This document shows positions 16,380-24,675 of a stretch of DNA of 64,000 nucleotides, piece by piece. Source of the DNA: Massilia psychrophila. Its GTDB lineage: Bacteria > Pseudomonadota > Gammaproteobacteria > Burkholderiales > Burkholderiaceae_D. The stretch covers positions 1 to 64,000 of the forward strand of contig NZ_PDOB01000020.1 in assembly GCF_002760665.1 (NCBI RefSeq), in the 5' to 3' direction. The number at the start of each line of letters is the position of its first letter. Position 1 is the stretch's first letter. Made by a program: the position numbers and the translations under genes. A model generated the notes under the pieces. That model was not told where the DNA came from and made no database searches. It was given only the letters and a program-made list of their open reading frames with translations.

Positions 16380-17417
16380 ATGTTCAAACCTGACATGCTG
16401 AATGTAGAAGAACTGCTGGCGCCGGTCAGCGCCGACCATCCCTGCGGCGAGGACCTGGCCTATTCCAGCGAACTCGATGCGATCGAAGCGGCGCGCCTCG
16501 CCGACGATCCGACGCTCGACCAGGGCGAATGGAAGACCGCGTTGAAGGCGGCCGACTGGCCGTTTGTTGCGGCCAGGTGCGCCAGTTTGATCCGCTCGCG
16601 CAGCAAGGACCTCAAGCTCGCGGTCTGGCTGACCGAAGCGAGCGCCAAGACCGGCGCACTGCGCGGCATGGGCGACGCCTTGCTGCTGGTGGCGGCGCTG
16701 TGCGAGCGCTACTGGGATGGCTTGTACCCGTTGCCGGACGAGGGCAGCTTCGAGCAGCGCGCCGGGTACATGGGCCTGCTCGAGGCGCGGGTCCGGCAGC
16801 TGACGCGCGAAGTCAAGCTGACCGACGGGCGGGCCACGGCGTTCTCGCTGGTCGACGTGGCGGCGGCGCGCTTGCGCGGGCTTGATGCGATCAAGGAGGT
16901 CGAGTCGGCCAAGCTGGGAACGTCGCGCGGCTTTTTCCAGGCGCTGCTGGACGACGGCGCGCACTGCCTGGCCGCGATCGCTCAGCTGCGCCGCGTGACG
17001 GACCAGCGGCTGGGCGACGACGGCCCCGGCTTCAAGGACGCCAGGGAAGCGCTGGAGGACGTGATCCGCTTCGCCCGCCCAGGCGCGCGCGATCCGCAAG
17101 CGCAGGATCAGGCCGGGGCAGGGGAGGCGTCAGAAGTTGACAGCGGCGCCAAAGTAATGTCCGCCGCCGCGCCGCGCCAGCTACAGCCGCCACTGCCCGC
17201 CGGCGCGCCGCAGACGCGCGCGCAGGCGCTGGCGCAGTTGCGCGCGGTGGCGCAATACTTCCGCCACACCGAGCCGCACAGCCCGGTCGCCTACCTGGCC
17301 GAGCGCGCCGCTGCCTGGGGCGAACAGTCCTTGCACGTGTGGCTGCGCGGTGTGGTCAAGGATCCGGCGGTGTGCGCCCAACTCGAGGAGATGCTGGGCG
17401 TGCCGCCGGTGCCGTGA
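16380..17417 (+). CDS. tssA: type VI secretion protein TssA
   Basis: 345 aa, with GAGGAG before ATG and 10 bases after the clpV stop. The N-terminal ImpA_N domain is clear ('LLAPVSADHPCGEDLAYSS', 'WDGLYPLPDEG' and the following 'RAGYMGLLEARVRQ'). A Pro/Ala linker and a short C-terminal domain with 'RAQALAQLRAVAQYFRHTEPHSPVAYLAERA' resemble the short TssA class. TssA primes assembly of baseplate, tube and sheath at the membrane complex. It ends the four-gene T6SS operon; no other tss genes follow. Confidence 0.93.
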   Translation: MFKPDMLNVEELLAPVSADHPCGEDLAYSSELDAIEAARLADDPTLDQGEWKTALKAADWPFVAARCASLIRSRSKDLKLAVWLTEASAKTGALRGMGDALLLVAALCERYWDGLYPLPDEGSFEQRAGYMGLLEARVRQLTREVKLTDGRATAFSLVDVAAARLRGLDAIKEVESAKLGTSRGFFQALLDDGAHCLAAIAQLRRVTDQRLGDDGPGFKDAREALEDVIRFARPGARDPQAQDQAGAGEASEVDSGAKVMSAAAPRQLQPPLPAGAPQTRAQALAQLRAVAQYFRHTEPHSPVAYLAERAAAWGEQSLHVWLRGVVKDPAVCAQLEEMLGVPPVP

Positions 17418-17474
17418 TGGACAGCGATTGCCATGAGCACGCCAAAAGCGGCATGTCATTGGTGGTTGGCGAAA

Positions 17475-18023
17475 CTACTTGTCCTTGGCAGCTCCCGGCA
17501 TTACCTGCGCGGTCGCCTGCGCAATCTGCGCTTCGACCGTCTGCACGGCCTGGCGCGTCGCCTGCGTCACCTGCTCGTAGCCCTGGAACGCATTGTCGAT
17601 TGCCTTCTTGATGATTTCCACCGCGTTTTCCGAACCCGGCTTGACGTTTTGCGTGACGTCGTAGATCAGCGCCGTCAGTGCGCTTTTTGCCTCGACGATG
17701 TGGGCGTCGGCCGCCTGGGTGAATTCACTGCGGATATCGTCCATGATGACCTTGATCTGCGAGCCATACTCGACTGCGGCCCCCATGGCCGGTTTGGCGG
17801 CCGTGGCGGCCGCCGCCAGTGCCGCCTTCGGATCCTTGGCCTGGCTGATCTCCTTGCCGGCCGCCATCGATTCTTCGACCTTGTCCTTCGCCGTCGCCAT
17901 GTTCAGCGCAACCACCTGCTGAACGCCTTGCACCGCTTTGCTGGTGAGCGCGTTAAAAGTCATCATCTGGAGTTCAAACAAGGTCTTGGTGGCGGATGCA
18001 AATTGTTCGGGATTCGTAAACAT
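17475..18023 (-). CDS. phasin family protein
   Basis: 182 aa from ATG 18023, with GAGGAG seven bases upstream. A Gln/Ala/Thr-rich all-helical protein opening 'MFTNPEQFASATKTLFELQ', the signature of the TIGR01841 phasins. It ends in a charged tail. Phasins coat polyhydroxyalkanoate granules and help control granule size and number. The gene is monocistronic and convergent to tssA; no PHA synthase is present in the window. Family assignment is secure. Confidence 0.92.
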   Translation of the reverse strand: MFTNPEQFASATKTLFELQMMTFNALTSKAVQGVQQVVALNMATAKDKVEESMAAGKEISQAKDPKAALAAAATAAKPAMGAAVEYGSQIKVIMDDIRSEFTQAADAHIVEAKSALTALIYDVTQNVKPGSENAVEIIKKAIDNAFQGYEQVTQATRQAVQTVEAQIAQATAQVMPGAAKDK

Positions 18024-18094
18024 GGACTTCTCCTCGGTTTGGAATAAATACAACGGACGGCTTTCCAGAAATCTCCCCACTTGTTATTGGTCTA

Positions 18095-18301
18095 TTATTT
18101 AGCAGCGATTCTTTTTTCGCAATGACTATCTTGATAAGGGCCGGTGGCCTTCTCCCAGCCGGGCCCCAGCGGGGTTTGCGCACAGACCTGCTGGCCATCG
18201 ACCTTGCTGCGCCACTTGTACCAGGGCGCCGGCGCGGCCACCAGCGCGGCGCCGGCGCCGGTCAGCAGCAGGCCAATTGCAATAATGCAAAATTTTTTCA
18301 T
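18095..18301 (-). CDS. small secreted protein (68 aa), unknown function
   Basis: 68 aa. A clear Sec signal peptide ('MKKFCIIAIGLLLTGAGAALVAAPAP', cleavage near residue 22-24). A ~45-residue mature part contains two cysteines (in 'QQVCAQTPLGPGW' and 'DSHCEKR'), likely to form a disulphide in the periplasm. The Trp-Tyr-Lys-Trp start of the mature region suggests a compact domain. I do not recognise the family. It lies 71 bases upstream of the phasin gene on the same strand, so co-transcription is possible. Confidence 0.72.
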   Translation of the reverse strand: MKKFCIIAIGLLLTGAGAALVAAPAPWYKWRSKVDGQQVCAQTPLGPGWEKATGPYQDSHCEKRIAAK

Positions 18302-18361
18302 AGCACGAGGATAGCCGCTTGTGGCTGCAAGTCAAGCGGCCGCAACTCAAGCGTGCACAAC

Positions 18362-20158
18362 TCAAGGGTGCGTACCAGCCGCCGTTGGCGCCGGGCCGAG
18401 CGGCGCCGTGAGCGGCACGACCAGGGTAAAGCAGGCGCCCTGGCTGGGTGTGCTGCGCAGTTCGATGCGCCCGCCCAGGATGTTGCTGACGATATTGTGC
18501 GCCACGTGCAGTCCCAGGCCGGAGCGGCCCGACCCCATCCGCGTGGTAAAGAACGGGTCGTACGCCCTGGCCTGCACCTGAGGCGCCATGCCGACGCCGT
18601 CGTCGTCTACCGAAATCGCCACCAGGTCGCCTGTGCGCATCGCCGCCGTAATCCGCACGGCGCCGCCGTGCCCATCGAGGAAAGCATGCGCCAGGCTGTT
18701 CTCAAACAGCTCGGTGACCACTTGCGACAGCGGGCCAGGGTAGCTGTCCATCATCAAGCCAGGTTCCAGTGCAAGCGCCAGGTTCACCCGCGCGCCCTTG
18801 GCGGCCAGCTTCAGCGGTGCGGCAAGTTCGGAGAGCAGTTGGGTCAGCGAAAAATCGCGCCGCTCGAGGCTGGCATGGTCGACGGCGATCTGCTTGAAGC
18901 CGGCCACCAGCGTTGCGGCGCGCTTGAGGTTGCGAACCAGCAGTTCGCCGGCCTCGCCCGAGTCGGCCAGGTAGCGCTCCAGCGCGGAGCGGCGCAGCCC
19001 GACCGCCAGGTCTGCCGCGAGGATGCGGGTGCGTTCGGCCAGCGAGGTGGCCACCATCAGGCTGTTGCCGATCGGTGTGTTCAGTTCGTGCGCAACGCCG
19101 GCCACCAGCGCGCCCAGCGCCGCCATCTTGTCGCGCCGCACCAGCTCGTCCTGGGCGCGCGACAGGGTGTCGAGCGCGTGCAACAGTTCGCCATTGATCC
19201 GGTCGGCGTGCTCGACGGCGCGGGTCAGGTCCAGGGTGCGCGCCGCCACCAGTCCTTCCAGGTTCTCGCGGTGCTGCGCCAGCTCGTGTTCGCGGCGGGT
19301 GCGTTCGATCGCGATGCCGGCCAGGTGGGTGGCGATGTCGATCAGGTGCATGTCGTCTTCGGTCGGGCTACGCACGTTGTGGTGATACATGGCGAACGAC
19401 CCGAGCACGGTGTGCTTGTCGGGTGCGATCGGCGTCGACCAGGAAGAACGCAGGCCGTATTGGCTGGCCAACGCCGCGTATGGCGCCCAGCCGGGGTCGG
19501 TCAGGATGTCGTGCGCGATGACGGGTTTGTTGAAGAACATGGAGGCGCCGCACGAGCCGGCGTGCGGGCCGATCGACAGTCCCTCCAGCGACGCCATGTA
19601 GGACGGCGGCAGGCTCGGCGCCGAGATCGGGTGCACGGTGACGCCATCGTCGTCGAGCAGCAGGACCGAGCACTGCACGCCTTCGGACTGGGCTTCGATC
19701 AGCAGCATCAGGCGGTCGAGGATGTCCTTGAGCGGCGCGCCGCGCGCGATGAGCTCGAGTACGCGGCCTTCGCCGTCGCGCAATTGCTCGGCACGCACGT
19801 GGCGCGAGATGTCGACAAAGCGCGCATGCAGCAGGCGCCGGCCCGGTACCGGCAGCCGGACCAGCAGCACCTCGCACGGAAGCGCGGCGCCGGCAGTGCG
19901 CAGCTCGGTCTCGAACTTGACGCTCTCGCCGCCCAGCGCGCGCTGCGACTGGGCCAGCAGCAGGTCGGAAGGCCTGCCTGGCGGGCACAGCTGCGCCAAC
20001 GGCATGTGCGCCAGGCTTTCGCTCGCCACGCCCAACAAGGCCGCAGCCTTGAGGTTGGCGCCCTGCAGGCGTCCGCTGTCAAGGTCGAGCAGGGCGCCCG
20101 CATCGGGCCACTGCATCAGCATGGCGTGATAGTTTACTTCCAGCTTGTCCAGGTCCAT
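18362..20158 (-). CDS. PAS-GAF hybrid sensor histidine kinase
   Basis: 598 aa, apparently soluble. Residues ~10-120 form a PAS-like domain ('LQGANLKAAALLGV', 'RFVDISRHVRAE'). Residues ~130-285 form a GAF domain typical of this class ('QSEGVQCSVLLLD', 'GSCGASMFFNKPVI', 'SYGLRSSWSTPI'-like segment). A coiled coil is followed by the HisKA region with 'GVAHELNTPIGN' (H357), then HATPase_c with 'ELFENSLAHAF', 'DDDGVGM' and 'GSGRSGLGLHV'. All catalytic boxes appear intact. There is no adjacent response regulator, so it is an orphan kinase of unknown input. Its C-terminus lies 60 bases downstream of the small secreted protein's start. Confidence 0.9.
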   Translation of the reverse strand: MDLDKLEVNYHAMLMQWPDAGALLDLDSGRLQGANLKAAALLGVASESLAHMPLAQLCPPGRPSDLLLAQSQRALGGESVKFETELRTAGAALPCEVLLVRLPVPGRRLLHARFVDISRHVRAEQLRDGEGRVLELIARGAPLKDILDRLMLLIEAQSEGVQCSVLLLDDDGVTVHPISAPSLPPSYMASLEGLSIGPHAGSCGASMFFNKPVIAHDILTDPGWAPYAALASQYGLRSSWSTPIAPDKHTVLGSFAMYHHNVRSPTEDDMHLIDIATHLAGIAIERTRREHELAQHRENLEGLVAARTLDLTRAVEHADRINGELLHALDTLSRAQDELVRRDKMAALGALVAGVAHELNTPIGNSLMVATSLAERTRILAADLAVGLRRSALERYLADSGEAGELLVRNLKRAATLVAGFKQIAVDHASLERRDFSLTQLLSELAAPLKLAAKGARVNLALALEPGLMMDSYPGPLSQVVTELFENSLAHAFLDGHGGAVRITAAMRTGDLVAISVDDDGVGMAPQVQARAYDPFFTTRMGSGRSGLGLHVAHNIVSNILGGRIELRSTPSQGACFTLVVPLTAPLGPAPTAAGTHP

Positions 20159-20226
20159 CCCTGCCGCTCCCTTGCAACTTTCGAACGCCAGTGTAGTACA
20201 AACCTGACGTCGTGCGTCACCCGCAA

Positions 20227-20424
20227 TCAGGCAGGCGTGGCCGGGTAGCCTTCCTCGGCCAGTCTGTCCTGCACGATGACGGCGTCGGCGCGGGTTTCGA
20301 TCACGGCGGTGCGCGCGCCGACGTCGACCTGCACGATGGCCGCCGGATCGAGATGGCGGACGGTGTCGCTGATGATGCGGGCGCAGTGCTCGCAGCTAAT
20401 GGCGGGAATGTGCAATGTGAGCAT
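20227..20424 (-). CDS. heavy-metal-associated (HMA) domain protein, copper-chaperone-like
   Basis: 65 aa, a single HMA ferredoxin-like domain. The metal-binding loop is C-E-H-C in 'ISCEHCARII' (residues 10-13), where copper chaperones usually show M-x-C-x-x-C. The C-terminal 'LAEEGYPATPA' is the normal final helix/strand. Such proteins carry Cu(I) to P-type ATPases, but no copper ATPase or CueR-type regulator lies nearby. It is 68 bases upstream of the PAS-GAF kinase on the same strand. Family is sure; metal and partner are inferred. Confidence 0.88.
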   Translation of the reverse strand: MLTLHIPAISCEHCARIISDTVRHLDPAAIVQVDVGARTAVIETRADAVIVQDRLAEEGYPATPA

Positions 20425-20550
20425 GGGGGTGTCCAGTCCGACGGAGCCAATGCCGGTGCGGCTGCACCGGCACGACCAATGTACAACATCGGCCCAAAGC
20501 GTGCGCGCGTGTCACAACGACGCACCCATAAAAGAACGACGCACCATAGA

Positions 20551-20588
20551 AAAACGCCGCCTCCCTTTTTCAAGGGAGGCGGCGTTTT
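20551..20588 (-). terminator. strong terminator of the tRNA-Leu transcript
   Basis: A perfect 15-bp inverted repeat (AAAACGCCGCCTCCC / its complement) around an 8-base loop. It has A/T runs on both sides, so it can act in both directions. It lies 19 bases beyond the 3' end of the first tRNA in the minus direction. Confidence 0.9.
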
Positions 20589-20607
20589 ACGGCTATCTAT
20601 CCGGTAG

Positions 20608-20692
20608 TGGTGCCCACGGAGGGACTCGAACCCCCACACCCTAAGGCACATGGACCTGAACCATGCGCGTCTACCAATTCCGCCACGTGGGC
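20608..20692 (-). tRNA. tRNA-Leu (anticodon CAG)
   Basis: Read on the minus strand, the acceptor stem GCCCACG pairs with CGTGGGC, followed by the discriminator A and an encoded CCA. The D-arm 'TGGCGGAATTGGTAGACGC' and long variable arm are the leucine class II form. The anticodon stem CATGG/CCATG encloses loop TTCAGGT, giving anticodon CAG. The T-loop is GTTCGAGTC. It is 85 bases including CCA. Confidence 0.97.
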
Positions 20693-20820
20693 ACTGATGC
20701 TGCTACTGCGGTACTGCGACAACCAAAACAAACTGCTTCAAACTAAAACGCCGCAATCTTGAAACGATCACGGCGCAGTGATGATGCTTACTTTAAAACC
20801 TGCGGAAATACATCCGGTAG

Positions 20821-20905
20821 TGGTGCCCACGGAGGGACTCGAACCCCCACACCCTAAGGCACATGGACCTGAACCATGCGCGTCTACCAATTCCGCCACG
20901 TGGGC
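20821..20905 (-). tRNA. tRNA-Leu (anticodon CAG), second identical copy
   Basis: Identical over all 85 bases to the copy at 20608-20692, including the encoded CCA and about nine bases of 3' flank. It is promoter-proximal, and the two copies are separated by a 128-base spacer. They are probably processed from one transcript driven from 21087-21114 and ended at 20551-20588. Confidence 0.97.
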
Positions 20906-21267
20906 ACTGGGTTACTACATTGTGTTGCTAACTGCCTCGTAACTAATCGGCGTTACCGCCAACTTCTGCTATCATACTAGCCTTTGGAGTTTTGCGCCAG
21001 ACTAACTTTCGTTACCCTTGGTGCTATTCCAGCCGCTGTTACCCAGCTTGCTTCGTGCCAGCTTGTCACTGCCGCGAAAGACCGAAATTATAGCGGAACA
21101 ATTTGAAATGTCAAAGCGCCGGCCCAAGTATTTTCGGCGCGCGGCACGTTAGGCGAAATAGGGTGTCCTCCGGTACACTACGCGGAACAGACGTGTCAAT
21201 CCAACCAATGTGCCAGTCATCCGGGCGTCATACCGGGAGCACTGCCAATACAATTACTGAAAACGAT
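20906..21267. other. divergent intergenic region between tRNA-Leu pair and rnr
   Basis: 362 bases without a supported gene. It holds a consensus promoter for the tRNA transcript (21087-21114, minus), which gives a ~170-base leader before the first tRNA. The rest must carry the rnr promoter, which I could not identify. The frame of rnr stays open upstream to 21103, so some of this may be coding if a GTG (21193) or ATG (21208) start is used. Confidence 0.5.
21087..21114 (-). promoter_or_regulatory. consensus sigma-70 promoter for the tRNA-Leu genes
   Basis: On the minus strand, TTGACA (21109-21114) and TATAAT (21087-21092) are separated by 16 bases, a perfect match in both hexamers. It faces the two tRNA genes. 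Confidence 0.88.
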
Positions 21268-23733
21268 TTGAACCAACCTACTCATACCATTCCCAGCCGC
21301 GAGGAAATTCTCGGCATTTTCCGCGATGCACAGTCCCCGCTTGACGCGGCAGCACTGGCGCGCGCCCTTAATGTCGACCCGGACGCAGTGGAGGTGCTGT
21401 CGCGCCGCCTGAATGCGATGCAGCGCGACGGCCAGATCCATTCGGACCAGTCCGGCCTGTTCGAGCTGGCCGACCATTCCGGCTTCGTTGCCGGCAAGGT
21501 CAGCGCCCACCGCGAGGGCTTCGGCTTCGTCATTCCCGACGAGCCGGGTGAAGACTTGTTTTTGTCCGACAAAGAAATGCAGAAAGTGCTGCATGGCGAT
21601 CGCGTCATGGCGAAAGTCACCGGCACCGACCGCCGCGGCCGCAAGGAAGCGACCATCGTCGAAGTCGTCACGCGCGCCAACAGCCACATTATCGGCCGCC
21701 TGCTCAACGAAAACGGCGTCTGGCTGATTGCCCCGGAAGACAAGCGCATCGGCCAGGACGTGCTGGTCGCCGGCTCGCCCGGCAAGGCCAAGGCCGGCCA
21801 GATCGTCAGCGTCGAACTGATCGACCAGCCGTCGCGTTTCAAGCAGCCGACCGGGCGCATCGTCGAAGTGCTGGGCGACCTCGACGACCCCGGCATGGAA
21901 ATCGAAATCGCCGTGCGCAAGTTCGGCGTGCCGCACATTTTTTCGGCGGCGGCGCTCAAATCGGCCGCCAAGCTGCCCGCTGAAGTACGCGACGCCGACC
22001 TCGAAGACCGGGTCGACCTGCGCGACGTGCCGCTAGTTACCATCGACGGCGAAGACGCGCGCGACTTCGACGATGCGGTGTACTGCGAGCCGGTCAGGAT
22101 CGGCAACGAAGACTGCTTCCGCCTGCTCGTCGCGATTGCCGACGTCAGCCACTACGTGCGGCCCAACGATGCGCTCGACGTCGACGCGCTCGAGCGCAGC
22201 ACGTCGGTGTATTTTCCGCGCCGCGTGATCCCGATGCTGCCCGAGAAACTGTCGAACGGCCTGTGCTCGCTGAACCCGGCGGTCGACCGCCTGACCCTGG
22301 TGTGCGACATGGTCGTGTCGTCGACCGGGGAGGTGACCGCCTACCAGTTCTACCCGGCCGTGATCCACTCCGCCGCGCGCCTGACCTACAACGAAGTGGC
22401 CGACATCCTCGGCAACAGCGCCGGTCCCGAAGCGGCGCGCCGCCCGGCCATCGTGCAGCACCTGCTGAACCTGAGCGACGTCTATCACGTCCTCAACAAG
22501 GCGCGCCAGGCGCGCGGCGCGATCGACTTCGAGACCACTGAAACCTACATCGTCTGCAATGCGCTGGGGAAGATCGAAAAGATCATTCCGCGCACCCGCA
22601 ACGACGCCCACAAGCTGATCGAAGAGTGCATGCTGGCCGCTAACGTCTGCGCGGCCGACCTCCTGATCCGCCACAAGCATCCCGGCACCTACCGCATCCA
22701 CGCCGCGCCGACCGAAGAGAAGCTCACGCAAGTGCGCACCTTCCTCAAGCAGGTCGGGCTGAACCTGGGCGGCGGCGACAAGCCGGCGGCCAACGATTAC
22801 GCCGTGCTGATGAAGCAGGTCAAGGAGCGTCCCGACGCCCAGCTGCTGCAAACCATGCTGCTGCGCTCGATGCAGCAGGCGGTCTACAGCCCCGACAACA
22901 TCGGCCACTTCGGCCTGGCCTACGAGGCCTATGCCCACTTCACCAGCCCGATCCGGCGCTATCCCGACCTGTTGACGCACCGCGCGATCAAGGCGATCTT
23001 GCTGGGTAAAAAATACGAGCCGAAAGGCATCGAGCTGTCCGGCCTGAACTCGAACGTGTCGAACGCGACGCGCAAGAAGCAGGCCAAGGACAAGGCGCAA
23101 GGCACGCAAAAGCAGGAAAAAGACCTGACGATCTGGGACGCGCTCGGCGTGCACTGTTCGGCCAACGAGCGGCGCGCCGATGAAGCGTCGCGCGACGTCG
23201 AAGCCTGGCTCAAGTGCTACTTCATCAAGGACAAGCTGGGCGAAGAATTTACCGGCGTCGTCTCGGGCGTGACCACCTTCGGCATTTTTGTCCAGCTCGA
23301 TGCGCTGTACGTCGAAGGCCTGGTCCATATCACCGAGCTGGGCACCGATTTCTTCCAGTACGACGACGCCCGCCACGAACTGCGCGGCGAACGTACCGGC
23401 AAGCGCTACCAGTTGACCGACCGCGTGTCCGTCAAGGTGGCCCGGGTCGACCTCGAAGCGCGCAAAATCGACCTGGTGCTGGCCGGTGGCGCCGACGAAG
23501 TGTCCGGCGTTGGCCTGCCCAAGAGCAGTGCGGCAAAAGCGCTCGAAGCCAAGCCGGCCAAGTCGAGGAAGCCCTCGGCCAATACCGAGTCGCGCTACGA
23601 ACTCGATGCCAACGTCGATGGAAACGCCGCTCGCGCCGCGCCGGCCAAGCGCGCCAAAACCGCGGCGGCGGCCGCCAAGCCGTCGTCCCGTTCAGTAAAA
23701 ACACCAAGCAAGACCAGCAGGAAGAAGCGCTAA
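21268..23733 (+). CDS. rnr: ribonuclease R
   Basis: About 821 aa from a TTG at 21268 ('LNQPTHTIPSREEILGIF'), chosen because RNase R homology begins there. ATG 21208 or 21103 would add residues that do not look like the family, and no start has a strong ribosome binding site. Domains: winged helix (~10-75), cold-shock OB domains ('FGFVIPDEPGEDLFLS'), RNB catalytic domain with 'DGEDARDFDDAVY' (magnesium-binding aspartates), an S1 domain ('EEFTGVVSGVTTFGIFVQL'), and a Lys/Ala/Ser-rich tail. It is a processive 3'-5' exoribonuclease that degrades structured RNA and acts in rRNA and tmRNA quality control. The stop is three bases before rlmB; rnr-rlmB pairing is common. Confidence 0.95.
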   Translation: MNQPTHTIPSREEILGIFRDAQSPLDAAALARALNVDPDAVEVLSRRLNAMQRDGQIHSDQSGLFELADHSGFVAGKVSAHREGFGFVIPDEPGEDLFLSDKEMQKVLHGDRVMAKVTGTDRRGRKEATIVEVVTRANSHIIGRLLNENGVWLIAPEDKRIGQDVLVAGSPGKAKAGQIVSVELIDQPSRFKQPTGRIVEVLGDLDDPGMEIEIAVRKFGVPHIFSAAALKSAAKLPAEVRDADLEDRVDLRDVPLVTIDGEDARDFDDAVYCEPVRIGNEDCFRLLVAIADVSHYVRPNDALDVDALERSTSVYFPRRVIPMLPEKLSNGLCSLNPAVDRLTLVCDMVVSSTGEVTAYQFYPAVIHSAARLTYNEVADILGNSAGPEAARRPAIVQHLLNLSDVYHVLNKARQARGAIDFETTETYIVCNALGKIEKIIPRTRNDAHKLIEECMLAANVCAADLLIRHKHPGTYRIHAAPTEEKLTQVRTFLKQVGLNLGGGDKPAANDYAVLMKQVKERPDAQLLQTMLLRSMQQAVYSPDNIGHFGLAYEAYAHFTSPIRRYPDLLTHRAIKAILLGKKYEPKGIELSGLNSNVSNATRKKQAKDKAQGTQKQEKDLTIWDALGVHCSANERRADEASRDVEAWLKCYFIKDKLGEEFTGVVSGVTTFGIFVQLDALYVEGLVHITELGTDFFQYDDARHELRGERTGKRYQLTDRVSVKVARVDLEARKIDLVLAGGADEVSGVGLPKSSAAKALEAKPAKSRKPSANTESRYELDANVDGNAARAAPAKRAKTAAAAAKPSSRSVKTPSKTSRKKR

Positions 23734-23736
23734 CAG

Positions 23737-24480
23737 ATGAAGAACAAAATGATTTTCGGGTTCCATGCGGTGACTTCGCGTTTGCGTCATGAGGCCTCGT
23801 CGGTGGAAGAAATTTTTGTCGACGCGTCGCGCCAGGACGGCCGCATGCACGACCTGATCGCCGCCGCCAAGGCAGTCGGCGTGCGCATCATGCCGGTCGA
23901 TTCGGCCAGGCTCGACAAGATCGTCGGCACCCGCCGCCACCAGGGCGTGATCGCCTTCGCCAGCGAGCTGTCGCTGGCGCGCAACCTCGATGAACTGCTC
24001 GACGCGATCGACGGTCCGCCGCTGTTGCTGATCCTCGACGGCATCACCGATCCGCACAACCTCGGCGCCTGCCTGCGCGTGGCCGACGGCGTCGGCGCGC
24101 ATGCGGTGATCGTGCCGAAAGACCGCGCGGTGGGCCTGAACGCCACCGCCGCGAAAGTGGCCAGCGGCGCCGCCGAGACCGTGCCCTACATCACCGTCAC
24201 CAACCTGGCGCGCACCATGCGCGAGCTGAAGGAGCGCGACATTTTGCTCATCGGCACCACCGACGACGCCGACAAAGGCCTGTACGAAGCCGATTTTACC
24301 GGTCCTGCGGCGCTGGTGATGGGTTCGGAAGGCGAGGGCATGCGCCGCCTGACGCGCGAAACCTGCGACGTGCTGGTCGGCATCCCGATGTTCGGTTCGG
24401 TCGAAAGCCTGAACGTGTCGGTTGCCTCCGGCGTCTGCCTGTACGAAGCGCGCCGCCAACGCTTGGCGCGCGAAGGCTGA
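23737..24480 (+). CDS. rlmB: 23S rRNA (guanosine-2251-2'-O)-methyltransferase RlmB
   Basis: 247 aa, a TrmH/SpoU family enzyme. The N-terminal substrate-binding domain ('[24 protein letters not shown]', '[14 protein letters not shown]') is followed by the knotted SpoU domain. Motif 1 is '[21 protein letters not shown]', motif 2 '[19 protein letters not shown]' and motif 3 '[22 protein letters not shown]'. These form the SAM-binding trefoil knot. It methylates G2251 in the peptidyl-transferase P loop. It begins three bases after rnr and is probably co-transcribed with it. Confidence 0.96.
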   Translation: MKNKMIFGFHAVTSRLRHEASSVEEIFVDASRQDGRMHDLIAAAKAVGVRIMPVDSARLDKIVGTRRHQGVIAFASELSLARNLDELLDAIDGPPLLLILDGITDPHNLGACLRVADGVGAHAVIVPKDRAVGLNATAAKVASGAAETVPYITVTNLARTMRELKERDILLIGTTDDADKGLYEADFTGPAALVMGSEGEGMRRLTRETCDVLVGIPMFGSVESLNVSVASGVCLYEARRQRLAREG

Positions 24481-24484
24481 TGAC

Positions 24485-24510
24485 GTCGTCCCCGCGAACG
24501 CGGGGACCCA
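24485..24510. repeat. GTCCCCGCG-type intergenic repeat, hairpin copy
   Basis: GTCCCCGCG and CGCGGGGAC flank two A residues, forming a strong hairpin directly after rlmB. It is the same sequence family as the cluster at 7817-7916 and may terminate the rnr-rlmB transcript. Confidence 0.75.
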
Positions 24511-24560
24511 AGTCGCTTGCACAGCGTTAGCATCAATAGCCGACGTTATGCGGCGAAATT

Positions 24561-24589
24561 GGGCCCCCGCATTCGCGAGGAAGGCGACG
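24561..24589. repeat. degenerate copy of the GTCCCCGCG-type repeat
   Basis: GGGCCCCCGCATTCGCGAGG followed by AAGGCGACG resembles the repeat unit with several substitutions. It lies 51 bases after the hairpin copy at 24485 and before cysE. Confidence 0.5.
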
Positions 24590-24675
24590 ATGGCCCAGCC
24601 CAAATTGACCCCGCTCGCAGCACCCGTGAACCGAATGCGCTACCATGGCCATATCGCAACAGTCCGTCCCTTCCA

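Noticed and set aside
18122-20248. 708-aa open frame on the plus strand
   Set aside because: It is antisense to the PAS-GAF kinase, which has all catalytic boxes, and shows only low-complexity Gln/Arg/Ala sequence.
20608-20905. integration site of a mobile element at the tRNA-Leu genes
   Set aside because: No integrase and no further tRNA fragment was seen around; the two copies are complete and share one transcript.
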